DNA from: Trissonchulus latispiculum
Taxonomy: Eukaryota > Nematoda > Enoplea > Enoplida > Ironidae
Direction of reading: 5' to 3'
NCBI GenBank assembly: GCA_030248195.1
Contig: JASAND010028434.1
Coordinates: 1-64,000 of the forward strand
Length of the DNA: 64,000 nt
Shown: in pieces, positions 36,701 to 49,850 of the stretch
Layout of the letters: each line of letters opens with the position of its first letter
Position numbering within the stretch: position 1 is the first letter of the stretch
Translations under genes and position numbers: made by a program
Notes under the pieces: model-generated
Databases searched by the model: none
Told to the model about the DNA's origin: nothing
Seen by the model: only the letters and a program-made list of their open reading frames with translations

Positions 36701-37303
36701 GGCCTTTTCCCTGACCATATTGGGTTGTTTCGGCCATAGTAGCAGAATCCCTTTAATTAACTTAAATTAATGAGTAGACCGTGCTCTGCACTAATCATTG
36801 ACAGTCGTTCTACACCTGCCAATCCGCCTAAGGAGCGGCACCCAACGGGCCTCTACCTAGCTGTCCCGCAACAGCATAATTAGTAAAAGTTAACTGCCAG
36901 CTCGAAACAACCCAACTTAAATTTGAAACTTCATTCCAATTAATTTTCCCCGAAATCCATGTCCTAACTATGGCAATCATAAAAAATACAGTTAAGCTGG
37001 CAATCAGACACATTCATTCCATAGTAGATTTCATTCCCTTCCCAATTTCAAGCAGAATCCAAGATTTAAAATTCCGTGTTAAATCGAAACTGTTCCTTTA
37101 TCAAATAAAATCATGCGACAAAACATTCATTTTCATTACAGATGTCGATTTGGTCGACCCCCCCCCCAAACGGGGGAACATTCGCGTATTGTGGTCGGAG
37201 CACCGTTACGCAATGCAGTGAAGAGAAGCCCTCTAGTGGCTTACTCTTCTTCTTAATAATAATGCAATTATGCACTCTTGATTAAACTTTTCCTTCGATT
37301 TAG

Positions 37304-37374
37304 GGAAATTAGCTGAGCAAGTAGCCAGGCTTGAGAACTTGAAAACGCAAGCTCAAGTGCAAGTTGACAAGTAG
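37304..37374 (+). CDS. Possible orphan terminal exon
   Basis: Preceded by a pyrimidine-rich tract and TTCGATTTAG. The frame reads KLAEQVARLENLKTQAQVQV then DK and TAG, a plausible heptad-like coiled coil. No partner exon was found. It could be a chance frame or a remnant of the repeat-bounded block beside it. Confidence 0.25.
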
Positions 37375-38100
37375 CTGAGTTGGGATCTGCTACTACGCTG
37401 AAGAATGGCTGCTTGTTAAAGGATAAGTTTAACGTTTTAGAATAATTTTAAAACCATTAATTTTAAGTGCCTGAACCTACTCAGGAACAGTGGATTGATG
37501 CTTTGGTGGTTAAGTTATCAAATTAAGGATGCTTTAAAAGTCGCCTTTAATGCCAGAATAAAGCAGAATAGGTATACAATGCGGAACTCTGCTGCATTAG
37601 CTGAGCAACTGCAGCCAAATGAAGTGGAAGTTGTATAGGCTGTGGAAAACTTGGTTTGTTGTCGTGTGACATTTTATATTGAAGGCGAAGCAAAAAGAAC
37701 ATGGAAATGGAATGGAATATATCTTCAATTACCGTATGGAAACCAGAAGTCCATCTCCCCTATGTGCCAGTGGTTACCGAGGCACTGGATGATCAGCAAT
37801 AACAGCAAAGATAAGTTGATGGCTAGGTTTTAACAAGTATTTAGAATTCAAGCAAGTAAATGCCGGTAGATAGGACTTTTTACTATAAGCTAGGCTTTTG
37901 ACACTAGACTTGGGGGGTGAAAAAGGTCCCCCCCGGGTCTTCTGTCGGTCTAAAATTTAATATTCAGATAAAAAAATTCCGAATCTATGAAATCATTTAT
38001 CATATTTGTTTAAATAATAATTACCCTATCAAGGTTGTAAAAATGTAATAATCAACGCAACACATTAGGCTGATCAGATTGGGAGATTTGACCATCTGCA
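37375..38100. other. Mostly unrecognised; motif shared with 33.2 kb
   Basis: GGGTGAAAAAGGTCCCCC at about 37916 repeats the one at about 33187, each able to pair G-run with C-run. A short frame PEPTQEQWIDALVVKL near 37465 may be a coding remnant but stops quickly. Confidence 0.4.
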
Positions 38101-38126
38101 TCAATCGGCCGCAAACATGAAACTTC

Positions 38127-38409
38127 GGATCCTAAGGATCCCTCAACTAAATTAATAATGTTTGCTTTTCCAATGGGCCAGCTGGCACCAGAAGTTAGCC
38201 GTCCCCCCTTCCCACCCATGTCAATTAATTGTCCGAGAGTTAAGGGGCGGCCGCCTTCGGGTGGAGCTGCCGAGGTGCGTTCATCACATAGACAGTGATG
38301 GACAAATCTCCAGCCTTGGTACTCGCCTCGGGTAATTGTGAAGACAATTATTCGGTGTCAGCCAATCACCCTTCCCCAATAGTCAAAATTTCAAAAAAGT
38401 GGCTGACAC
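38127..38409. repeat. Hairpin cluster 3
   Basis: GGATCC-TAA-GGATCC (38127-38141), CATCAC/GTGATG (38282-38300), TAATTGT-GAAG-ACAATTA (38333-38350), GTGTCAGCCA/TGGCTGACAC (38355-38409, 35-nt loop). Same style as the clusters at 33-36 kb. Confidence 0.8.
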
Positions 38410-39904
38410 TACTCCTAACCGGTGCACATCCAACTGGAGTGGGGCGTATGGAAAAAAAGTAGCTGAGTTATAACAAATTAAGAAAAAATGTTTAAGACAC
38501 ATATACATAAACTCCAAAAACGTAACAAATTGTTGCTGTACTTACATTTAGTACCGTGCAATTAAAGCTGCCATTCAATCTGCAGTTTCAGTGTCTAACT
38601 CGGTTTTTTGCGTCCAGATGTGCGTATGGACGCAGAGTTTCTTATCCGGACGAAACGAAATTTTAACGAACATAAACATTATTTCGGGAGAAAATTTGCT
38701 TTTTTAAAGTTTAAATGTTTAAATTTTGAATACCACTTTTTCCGTATTCTTCAAAAATTTCTTCGGTTTCTGGGGCTCCACCCCCAGACCCTTGGTGTTT
38801 ACCACTTTGTCATGGAATGCTAAGGTTATGTGTTCAGTTGTTGTCCACCTTATCCATATTAGATCATTTTGAACTCGTAATTTCACATCAATTCGTAGAG
38901 CTTTACTAGGTGCATAATCATAATTATTTATATGATCTGTTCTCATTCAACAGGTCTGGCAGGGTCAGGATAAAGTAAAGTAAAGTTAAAACTCCGAAAT
39001 TAACTAAATTTGTAACTAGCATAATATCGAAAATTTTGGTTCTTTTAAGAAACGTTTTTCGCAAAAAGTACGCAAATCGTAATTTGAAATACTGCAAAAC
39101 AACCATTTTTCTAAAATTTTCAACTGCAAACATCCTATATACAGCTTCCACAAAACTCTCTAAGAGCGAAGGATGGAAACTAACAAAACAAACAGCATAC
39201 ATTCTATATGTCTTGATAATATAAGAACTGATTTCCGATTAATACATTGTTTCCACAACAATTTAATAACTTTTCCAAGATGTTATGTATTTATAAAAGA
39301 TGAAATCTTATATATAGTTTGCCAAAAGCTAAAATTATAACAGCTAACAACACCTTTATTTAATACTTTAGCATTGGCAAATATCATACTTTCCTCATGA
39401 AATCGAAACGGGGTCCGGTTTGGGGCCGTGACCGACACCAGCCTCCGGGGCCGTGTTGGGCCGGGCCCCCGAAAATAAAATGGGTCTCCTTGCCGACCCC
39501 CCGGGGGCCGGCCCCACAACCGGCCCCCGAACACCCCTATCCAGTATCAAAATGGCGATTTTATACCAAAAAGTCTACGAAGCAAAAAAGTTTTGGAAGT
39601 CGAAAGCTTGCGTGAACTGAATTTGACATTCGCCTTAAGTGCCCGCGTGAACTAAATACGGATATTAAACCCAAGTTCAGTCTGGTTCATATCATACCTA
39701 TTTTCCACTTGTTTTCTCCGTTTGTCCGTTTTCTCAAGCGTTAAAATTTGCTGAGCCAAATCCAAAAAATGTAACTCTCCCACGTGTCCATCATATCATG
39801 GCACTAAGTGAACTTTTTGCAGATTCTGCAGTTTTGAGAAACCGATGTTCAAAGATTTTTGGTATTTATGTAGCCGTTATTTAGTAATTTATTTAGTTAT
39901 TTAT
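38410..39904. other. No gene; hAT-like GC-rich terminus at 39395-39540
   Basis: GGGGCCGTG, GGGCCGGGCCCCCG and CCCCCGAACACCCCTATCC form a GC-rich patch like the simple-motif subterminal regions of the hAT elements here (reversed end TAGGGGTGTTCGGGGG). 38760-38790 carries GGGGCTCCACCCCCAGACCC, also near 27090. Confidence 0.4.
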
Positions 39905-42403
39905 TTAGTAATGTTGACACCTTACCTCCTATTGGAAATACCCATCATAACACAGTTACTTTCGAAATTCCCGTTAAGAAGATTGCAGAAGAACCCACTC
40001 CATCGACTAGAGAATTCAGTCGGGCCAAATTTAATGACATTGCTGTTTTCCTTGATACCATTGATTGGAATTTTGTCTTTAGTAATTGTGTTGATGTAGA
40101 AGATTACTGGAGAGAATATATGAATGTATTAACCGAAGCTGTAGTTAATTTTGTGCCGTTGAGAAATGCTAAGGCGTCACGCCATCCTTATCCAATCACA
40201 GCTGCTACGGTAACTTCAATACATAGGAAACGTCGAGCATGGCGTAAATTTAAAGCTAATCCAACGGTTGCAAACAGACGTTCATTTGTTACGGTTCGAA
40301 ATTCTCTCAGGTTTAGACTTTTTCAGGGTCAAATAAATTATGAACACCGTTTGTCTGCTACACAAAACATTAAAGCTTTTTATGGCTATATAAACAGAAA
40401 ACTTAACAACAGAGAATCTGTTCCCACTCTCGTAAATTCTGATAGTGTAGCCGCCAGCAGTTCATTGGATAAAACAGCGGTGAGTGAACAGTTTTCCTCA
40501 GTTTTTGTAACAGACAATGGCAGAATACCTGATGTTCCTGAAGTGAATCGTGTTGATGTATCGACATTCAGTTTTACGGTTGTTAATGTGTACAATGTAC
40601 TAAAGTCTATACCGAACAAGTTCAGTTGTGGACCAGACGGTATCCCACCTGTATTTCACAAACGACTAGCTGCTCAGCTCGCCTATCCGTTATTTTGTAT
40701 CTTCCAACAGTCTGTTAACCAGTCAAAACTTCCGAAAATTTGGAAAACCGCAAATATTTGTCCTGTCTATAAGCGAAAGGGAAAACTAGTGATCCAGCAT
40801 CTTATCGTCCTGTTAGCCTCACAGTGGATGCTTGCAAATGTCTTGAACAAATAATAAAAAATTTCTTAACTACCACTCTAGAGCGGAATAATAGCTTTTC
40901 AAGGAACCAACATGGATTTATGAAACGAAAGTCTACTCTTTCACAGCAGTTGGAATGCTGTGCAGATTATATGGATGCTATTGAAGATGGAAAGTGTACA
41001 CATGTTGTTTTTTGGACTTGTCTAGGGCATTTGATACTGTGTCCCATTTTAAATTATCGAAAAACTGGAAACGTTTGGTATTACTGGTGAAATCGGTAAG
41101 TGGATAAATGATTTTTTAACTGGAAGAACACAACGGGTATTAGTAAATGGTGCATAGTTGAGGAATCATTGGTGAAAAGTGGTGTACCCCAGGGATCGGT
41201 ACTGGGTCCACTATTGTTTCTGTTGTACATAAACGACGTCGATAAAGTTGTAAAATTCTCCAAAATTAAACTATTTGCAGACGATATAAAGCTGTATAAG
41301 ACAGTAAAAAATTGGTACGATCCTTGGCTTTAAGCTTAAGTAAGTCGTTTGATATGTGGCAGCTAACTCTTAGTTTTCCTAAATGTCTCGAGTTTCGTAT
41401 TGGTAAATGTGCCTGTTTGTTGACGTGCTCTATTAATGATGCAGTGTTAGCTCAAGTTACTAGTGTTAGTGACTTAGGTGTGAGGTAAAGTAGTAATTTG
41501 GAATTTTCTGATTACTGTAGTAAATTGAAAAAGAAATCCTAACAGAGATTGAATTTGTTTAAGCGTAGTTTCGTTAACAAAGATAGGGATTTTCAGATAA
41601 AAATGTATAAAATGTATATTCGACCCATACACCTGTTTGGTACTAATGTATTGTACACCTGTTTGGTCACCTCGCTTTCTAAAGGACATAGACACAGTAG
41701 AATCAGTTCAGCGGAGATTTACTAAATATGTTACGGGCATGTATAAATTGCCCTACCATGAGCGTCTAAAAAGATGTGATTTTGAATCATTGGAACTTAG
41801 GAGATTGTATGCTGATTTAATATTGGTATACAAAATTGTTAACAATGAAATATGTATTGATTTTGACCGCTTCTTTGAGTATTCTCAATATGCTGGTACT
41901 AGAGGGTATGCTCGGAAGCTTTACCCTAAACGCTGTCGTAAATTTAAAACTATGTCTTTCTTTTCAAACCGAGTTGTAAATGTTTGGAATTCCTTGCCTG
42001 GTGATGTTGTTAATTCACCCAGTGTCAACAAGCTCAAAAATTCATAAGCAACCTGCAATGTTGTTACATCATTTCTTCAAGGGCGCGCCTTACGAGAGAC
42101 TTAGTCTTGTGCGTGCTCTTTATCTTTATTGTTGCTAAAATTAAGCAAAACTCGCACTCTTTCCCTCTTTTACTTGGGGGGGGGACCCACCTCATTTCTT
42201 ATATATGGCTTGGAGGAATTTATATCGTTTAGAATCTACTGTAGATCATGTAGTACGTTTACGAGCTCGAAGGGATTTCTTGCTGGTAGCGTATACATAG
42301 ATGCATGTTACTTTTGAAGTCGGCCCTATGACTTGTCATTGTATAAAACTTTTTTCATAAATAAAGGCGGGGAAAGCGCCAGAAAAGATAATGAATGAAT
42401 GGC
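39905..42403 (+). mobile_element. 5'-truncated, decayed CR1/Jockey-like LINE
   Basis: The remnant begins in the last part of the endonuclease domain (HHNTVTFEIP, close to the usual SDHN block), runs through the linker and reverse transcriptase, and ends in the thumb/C-terminal region (ending NSLPGDVVNSPSVNKLKNS), followed by a short 3' UTR with AATAAA at 42360 and a tiny ATGAATGAAT tail at 42391. Reverse-transcriptase landmarks are YRPVSL near 40802, SGVPQGSVLGPLLF near 41180 and FADDIKLY near 41273. No target-site duplication was established. Domain order and the GAAT-type tail fit the CR1/L2/Jockey group; the exact clade needs a tree. Confidence 0.9.
39920..42047 (+). pseudogene. LINE endonuclease/reverse transcriptase pseudogene
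   Basis: Long open stretch from about 39920 to 40790, then a frame change before YRPVSL, a further one-base loss near 41010 (the frame leaves VVF before the LDLSRAFDTVSH block), an in-frame TAG near 41155 after VLVNG, and more stops between 41330 and 41630. The last open frame, 41637-42047, encodes the C-terminal domain (VQRRFTKYVTG...). The catalytic block reads FADD, where most relatives have YADD. It cannot make a working enzyme as it stands. Confidence 0.9.
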
Positions 42404-43340
42404 TTGCATACATGCATAGCGTTGACTATACATATATGCTTTCAGGCATGCCACGTTCCTCCATTAAAAGAGAAGCCCCTGCAGCAAAGCTCTATTTGTC
42501 ATCCCTAATCACTAGGATGAACGGATGGCAAATAGATTATTATTATTATTAGATTAATAGATTATATATGGTTTTCTTACTCATCTTATGTAAAAATACT
42601 GTATACATGCATACGTATATATATACTTTCTGTTTTATAAATACTTGGTTTTGCTGCAGCTCTTTAATGGTGGGTAAGCAAATATGGGTAGGTAGACAGG
42701 GCGTGGTATGCCGGCGCCACAGGGGGGCTGAGACGAGGCATGCGAAGCATGCCAAGGCAAATCACTTTGAAATTTCTGCATATATACACATATATGTATG
42801 TAATATGAAGTTCTTAAAGATACGTCAGCATCTTTATCATTAATTTTAACTTCCGGATATATGAACGACGAATTTTAGTATATATATAACATTGCCTTTT
42901 GACATATATATGCGTACGTATATATATATATTATATAAAATGTATCCGTATGTGAAAACCCCGTCTTGTATATAAACTTTTTTATATAATTTTTTCTTCG
43001 TAACAGTTTTCCTCTTCTTATTTTAAAATTATTTTAAAAAAGTTAATATATAGGTGAAATTTCTCCATTAACAAATTTAATTCCTCTTCTAAACTTACCT
43101 TTTGTTCTTATGAGTTGTCTCAGTAGGTATCTGTGCTTCCATTGGGGCCGCCAGGCGCCAGCTAGTTGTATACGTACACCATTTAATTTATATGATGAAT
43201 GTTATTATGTTGAGTTTATAACTACGGACATTAGAATGGAAGCACGGATGCTAGAGGTGGGCCCCTCAACGCCATACAGGAGGATATAAAACATTTTTAT
43301 ATCAATGAAGGCGTGTGAGGGGGGCGGTTTCACCCTGCCA
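42404..43340. other. No recognised gene
   Basis: AT-rich with short TATATA runs and a small (TTA)n at 42536-42551. Nothing coding recognised. Confidence 0.5.
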
Positions 43341-43404
43341 TTCATTCATTCATTCATTCATTCATTCATTCATTCATTCATTCATTCATTCATTCATTCA
43401 TTCA
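43340..43404. repeat. (ATTC)n microsatellite
   Basis: About sixteen CATT units after CACCCTGC. The tetranucleotide is the complement of the GAAT tail of the LINE at 42.4 kb, but no LINE body was recognised beside it. Confidence 0.95.
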
Positions 43405-44123
43405 GAAGTTATGTCAGAAAATGTTTACTAATTTTTTTGCTAATTTTGCTAGTTTCGTAAACCCATATGAATGTCTTGATTATAAGCATTAAAACGATGT
43501 ATAAATCTCTTTTCAACTCCCAAAATTGTGAAAGCTATAAAAAGTCATCAAAAGAAGATTGCCACCTTAAATGAAGCTGCGTGCTGGAAGCAACACTAAT
43601 GCAACTATTGAAAATTTTTATTGTATCAGGTTTATCAGTGAAAAATAAACTTGTAAATAATTAATGCGCAACTTTGTACATCGACTGACTTCATGACCGT
43701 TTTAATTACGTCATCAGGTTGCCGCTTTTTCACAAAAAGGCAGCCCTTTCATCTGACTGTATTATGAAATTTCTGCACTACATATTGTACAAACGAAACA
43801 AATAATATAAAATGCATACGCTAAACCATGTCATCTGAAAAATCGAAAAAGTTTTTAAGCTATTGATCTGCTAAGTCTTTCCATTCTGATTGTACAAAAT
43901 CACAAGATCAATTCCAGCCAGTTTCAGCACTGGACGCATCAAACATTCCGGAATGATACTGTAACGACAGAAAAATAATCCAGTTGCTTACAAACCATCG
44001 AAAACCAAACTAAATTACATTGAGATTGCGCTTAAAGAGCACGACCATCAAGCGTGTTCTTATTGTGTAGTTAGCGGCAGATCTTACTGGAGGCTTGTCA
44101 AAACTTGCCAAAGTGCGTGATTG
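43405..44123. other. No recognised gene
   Basis: AT-rich. GCCACCTTAA at 43560 resembles the end of the element that follows. Confidence 0.45.
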
Positions 44124-45110
44124 CTTAAGGTGGTGATTCCCTTTGGTCACATAAAGTTTGCACCATTATTACTCATTCATTACTTGGAGTTAAGAAGCCA
44201 TTTTATATAAAAATGTAGCTTGACATTCCTTTTAATGCATGCCACGAAACTAATGTTGCTTTTCTAAAATATTTTTAACTCATTTTAGAAGAAGTATAAT
44301 TTTCCAGAATTTTTGCAGACTCAAGTAAATTTTTTCGCGAAACATCGGTTATATCATTCGATACCTCCATCAAATAGCTGGGGACGATTTTTTTATTTAT
44401 TGTGAAATCGCTCGTCGTTGTAGAGAAATAAGCTGAAATGTGTGCGTAACCTGTATTTTGCCTACTTTTTCCAAATTTGTCAAGCGATTACTTTAGCTAG
44501 AAAGCAGCAATCGGGGCAACTAAAAAATCGTCCCTGGGTATATTTGTGTAGAACACATTTGTTCAGTAGCAGCCCTCCAGCTTGCATGGTGAATGCTCCA
44601 CTATCTTCGGAAAAAATTGGTCGTGTGTTTGCAAAAACTAGATTTTTTATGACAGCAGCCTACAGGATAGCAGTTGGAAGACGATCATGCGTCGCATAAT
44701 TTGTCCCTGTGAGACCTTCAGATCGACGCCCTTAGTTTGATTTTACGGCTTGCGTAGTTCAAGAAATGTTGGATTATTTGATTTCTTCAAAAATGACAAG
44801 TTTTCGACGCCAAAACAAGAAACTCTGCTATATCTCACGGTAGAGAAAAGCTAGAAACTTGCTTTAAAAAGCAAAAATGTGAAGCTCAATGAGGTCTTTC
44901 GAATGACTATAGTCATAAGTGTATAGCAGCTGCTAAATGTTCAGAAATTGGGAAAAACCACTCTGACTGGAAATCTCGATTTGTTGAATCGGGATTGCGC
45001 GGAGGGCGTTAGAACGCTAAAAGAACTTATTTCGGAAAGTTTCATCAAATTTAATCTTGATTTACGCCGCCAAATAACAATATGTGCCCAAAAGGAATCA
45101 CCACCTTAAG
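44124..45110. mobile_element. ~990-bp DNA element, CTTAAGGTGGTGATTCC ends
   Basis: CTTAAGGTGGTGATTCC then CTTTGG at the left, and CCAAAAGGAATCACCACC then TTAAG at the right, are inverted repeats of about 25 bp. The frame at 44442-44699 has no recognised similarity. Target duplication not clear. Confidence 0.7.
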
Positions 45111-46259
45111 AGTAAATAGTGCCTATGTAGCATAAATAGTATGAAATTAAAGGTATGTACAAAATGACGTCGACCTCTGAAGATCAGACATTAACATTAC
45201 AAAAATATTCACAAATGCTGTTTATAAGATGTTTACAAGATTACAAGCGTCAGCTTACAACTTCACTGCAACAAGGAGAGTGTGATACCAGGGAATAAAA
45301 CACTGCCATTTCTCCTGTAGAATTCCTTTCACCATTCCATTCACAACCTGGTCTATCGTCATTATTGGCAGAAAACTGTAAAATGTAAAGCGAGTTTCGT
45401 AAACTCATGAATATGTACAACTTTAGTGTCGCACTAAAGATTGTACAATTGCTTTATTGTTATTATTCGTCATAAGCCGTACGGAATTATATGCTAACTG
45501 ATGATATTTAAACTCTTAAAACTAATTTTTCTCTGTGATCAAATCTTTACTTTCATTAAGTTCTAATTACGACCAAAAATTAAGCAGTGGAAGATTGGTT
45601 CTGAATCTGATTACTACGAAATCACCGAACTGCTATTAGGAATAGTTTTGGATTGAAAGGGAATGTACAAAAGTGCGAAAAAAGGCTGCTACTTCAACAT
45701 TTCGGATCAGAAAGTTCAAGTTTTCATTGGAAATCGAACCTGCCTTAGTACACCGGTCAGGCCCAATCAAACCAAGCAAAGTTTGAATTCGAACCATCCC
45801 TATGGCTGCAGACAGTGACTGTTAATAGCATAGAAATGGGAACTGTGGTGTAGAGGAGCCTGTGGAGTTTGAGTCGCTTCCTACCAGCCGTATTCAACTA
45901 TAATATTTGTGGTGCGTGCAACACCCCAAGTCATCAATACCTAACCGGTTTGAACCAGTTTTCGTAAACCTAATTTTCCTGCCTCCAAACACAATTCCAA
46001 ACGGGTAAGATTTTAGTCATGGCTACTGCTGTTGCTGTTGCCTGCATTTTAGTTCACTAGTTCACATGTAGGCAGACATCATCTTGGAGGTTACTTTTCT
46101 GATTCAACAACCCAAGTGCCATCAAGCACATATACATCATTTGTTCATCCTAGCCGCAAATGACTAGCATCAAGCATCATTCTTTATATGCTTTTGTGAT
46201 ATCCATTAATACTTTATTTTTATTTAGTAATAGCATTAACCAACCCTACATTTTCTTTT
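45111..46259. other. No recognised gene
   Basis: AT-rich. GAATTCGAACCATCC at 45788 is B-box-like but no tRNA fold is evident. Confidence 0.4.
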
Positions 46260-46812
46260 GTCAGCTCAGATTAAACTTTACGACAATGTTATTTTTGCTC
46301 ACTTTTTCTGGATTCGCATTGCCGAAATTTTGGGTCAAAAAGTGGTATTTTTCGAAAAATCGATTTTCAAATTTTGAAAAATCACATATATCACATGAAA
46401 GCTGGCACGTAAGCGGTCCTGAAAATTTAATTAAAGAAGTTTAGCATTGAGTGAGTCGCGAGTAATAGCCAGTCAAAGTTGGAAAAGCGGCAAAGATCAA
46501 AGGATTTTGATAATCGAAAAATTGAATAACTATCGCAATTTTTGAAGAAATTAGCTGATATTGGCGAAGCAATATGTTTGGGACATGGGCTAATTTTCCA
46601 CTGAACGGCTAGTTCCTGTCTTCTACTGATCTTTCAAAACTTAAAAAATCGGCTTCTTTTGATGAATTTTAATTTTTAAAAAATTTTTCAACCAAAGGAA
46701 AGTTCATGCTATAGCGGTTCAGAAAATATATACATTGCTGCAGCAGAAATGTACCGGTAATTCAGTATAAACAAAACAATTTCACTCCCTACATTTTTTG
46801 GTCAGACTTTAG
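46260..46812. mobile_element. Single half of the 1.37-kb foldback family
   Basis: Diverged colinear copy of 22300-22880: GAAATTTTGGGTCAAAAAGTGGTATTTTTCG, GCGGCAAAGATCAAAGGATTTTGA and TACATTTTTTGGTCAGACTTTAG blocks in the same order. No mirror arm is present. The open frame at 46160-46444 is an artefact of this repeat. Confidence 0.8.
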
Positions 46813-49800
46813 TTGGTTTTTATTGATAACTAAAACTAGGAATTATCTGTTAGCATAATTTCTGTTAAGCTCTACAGGCTCCACTGTTCCAGAATCCCCA
46901 TTTTTATACTACTCCTGTTTTTGAATGGGATTATAGTCCTAATCTGATTGGATACTAGACGTCCAGGTGAAGGGTGTCACATCAGAACTAGCATTTGTAA
47001 TCCTTGGTGGAATATTAAATGTTGTTGGCACATGTTTGACGTTGGCTGTAACTTATAAAATTTGACCTGTGTAAGGAAATGTTGTCCTACTTTTTAATAA
47101 ATGGATAGGGATCAGTTAGGGAAGTCTGAACTGTGGCTGGATAGATTCGGGTCAATTTAACTGTGTCATTGCTTCTGACGCCAATTTCTATCAAAAGGCA
47201 CTCCAGATAAGCGTTGATGGCAGCTTTACTTGTTCTAAAAACTAAGACAAACTGAACGTAAATTAAGTAGTAATTAGTAATTAATTTAATTAAGTTTTAA
47301 ATTAAGCAAAATGTTGACGCTCCTGCTCCTGCTCTTCCTGAAAGCATAAAGTTCAATCACTTCTGTGAAACGGAAAACGTTACTCCATCAACTACGTAAT
47401 GGAATATAGTGGAATTTTTGGAAGATAAGTTTACATTTTATATACATCGTCTCCTGACGCCGTCTCTTTTGACTATACTTTGGTCACGCACGTGGTGTGC
47501 ACGCTTGCAAAAAAGTAGAACCGCAGCACATTTTGGGCAAGAAGTTTAAGAGAACCATGGCAAGACTTGCCGTGCTGACGTGGGATCCTTTGCTAGATTT
47601 ACCGTTCCGTCGAAGGGGAAGAAGGCTTCTGCACTCTGATTGGCTGTTGTCTGCTTTTTTCAAAGGCCGACGTTACCAGTTAGAACCTCCGGTATACTTA
47701 CGCGTATGAGCAGTAAAGTGGCAGTGATGTGAAAGCGGAAATCGAAACAGTGGCTACCAGATGACCTCGCTTTCGTGTGATCATTTCCTCCACAAAGGGA
47801 GCAAAGGTCTGCAGCAATTTGCATGTAACAATTTACAAATACTATAATCAGATGATTAGGCACAAGGACTACAGCAATGTGAGATCTATTAATGCAACTG
47901 TAAGGTAATTATTGTCAAAGTATTATGGAGTATTCTTATCGTTCTCCTACTCTTCTTTGCAAGATTTGCCAAGATAATGCCTAATCTTAGGTGCCTGAAG
48001 CGACAGCAAATTGGAAATAGGAAACCTTGTAAATTACTGATTGGGTGGGACTGTGGTTGGAGAACCACTTTCACAATTGCGCCGAACTTCTATTTCACAC
48101 TTCGCTTCACTTCACTTTAGGACCCAGACTCTATGGATGAAATTTAGCAAACCACTAGTTTGTGCAAAAGGTGTTACGTTTCCGCTCTGCGCACTTTTCT
48201 AATAAATTGTAAACCTGCCAATAGTTCATGGATGGGTTCATACTTGTTTACTACTAACAGGAATTATACGTGCAAGACATTGTGTGATTAGTTTAATTAA
48301 AGAATTTACGTCAAAATACGGGCGTTATTTCTGTTTCTGTTTGCTGCGAAGTTAGTGGAAGAACTACATGAGTCATCAGAACAAAGAATTAAAGTTGTCG
48401 GTTTTGGAATCGCAAGATTACAGAAGCAATTGATATATATATACATATTTATATATATTTATATATATGAATATGTATATATTTGTGACAGAAATATTCA
48501 GGTTTGAACTTGGAAAACTCTTTGAGTTCAGTCTTCAATTCAACTTTGTTTTCTAATCCAGTTAAATTTTGGATTTTGATACTTCCATTGTGAAACAGTA
48601 TTATTATTATATATTGTTTAGTGCCAAAAGTTCCTTGTTCTATATTAAAACATTATCATGAAAGTAGGGTTGTACTAATTGTGCCTCAGCGAGACTTCAA
48701 GTTCTATCTTAAATTTTGTGCCTCCGTGAGACCATTCTGTGCCTCAGCGAGACTACTTTGTGCCTGGGTGAGACACAGTCTCTCAGTTTTGTATTGTCTC
48801 TGAGTTTTGACTTAAGTGGAAAAAGGCAATTAACGCACTGCAGGGGTTTCTGTCCCCGTAAAATGTACAACAGTCATTCTGTGAAATGTCGATTTTTGGC
48901 AAAATTTTAACTTTATTGTAACAAGTTTTTGAGCTCGTTGCAGATAGTGGCGATTTTCTATTTATGCGCAGAGTGCAACTATGTATAAGCTGAGCTTCTG
49001 CCAATCGTGCAGGAGATATCAAAATATTCTGATAGTCCTGTTTTCAATGGTTTACAAAGCATCAATAAATTTGATAAATTTGAAAGTCGCAAAAAATCCG
49101 AAACTCTCCAAAATTATTCCAGAAAGTTTACTTGCACTCTATATGTGCAACCACGTCGGAATTTTAGTGGAAAGAAAGAAAGAAATGTAAAGAATTCTTT
49201 AAACAAAGAAAAAATTCTACTTCAATTTTCTTGATTATAAAGAAGAAGTGAAAAAAGCGGTCTACTTTTAATTGTTTTCACCTTTATGTCTCAACCTTCC
49301 AATTTCATTGTCATCTTAAGTTCCATATGACTCAAATTGAAATTGACAAGTGCTATTTTGCTAACATAACACAGGCCACATATATTAAAGCTAGTAAGGA
49401 GTCCTTAGCAAGAGGTCACCAAATTGGACTGCTTGCGCAAGATTGACTGACAGCTGAAACCGGAGACAGTATAATTGACCTTTTCTTCTTTAAATAAAGA
49501 AAAACACAAACAAAATGGTTACAACTTTTTTCCTTTGCACGAAATGAAAAGAAAGGAAAGGAAAAGAAAATTTTAAGAAAATTTTCCCCTGAAGTGACGG
49601 CGTGGCTGTAATGTGTGCAAAGTTATATCACTATATCTTTCATAGAGCGAAAAATTTTTCTGCCACAAACTTTTTAATCCTTAAAGTTTAAAATTTTCCC
49701 AGTTTAAAAGTTTAGCACATGTCAAGGTCACATTTGAAGACTTTACACAAAACGATAAGAAAAATACCAAAAAATGGTTAATGAGTCCTAATGATTTCTT

Positions 49801-49850
49801 TATCGTTATAAAATAATGATAACTTTTAAGTTAACTTTTGTTTTGATTAC
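46813..49850. other. No recognised gene; expected SDR exons not found
   Basis: Where the catalytic exons of the minus-strand SDR would be expected, no YxxxK or upstream Ser motif with splice sites was found on the minus strand. An AT-rich tract lies at 48436-48480. Confidence 0.4.

Larger units (their letters stand above)
31001..37253. mobile_element. 6.25-kb block bounded by ~100-bp inverted repeats
   Basis: Left 31001-31105 begins AGAAGAAGAGTAAACCACTA and right 37150-37253 is its reverse complement with a few differences, both including GCATTGCGTAACGGTGCTCC and CGCGAATGTTCCCCCGTTTG. The target duplication is unclear (TTA possible). No transposase or integrase was seen. The interior is the hairpin-dense region. 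Either a large DNA element or two inverted copies of a small repeat. Confidence 0.65.
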
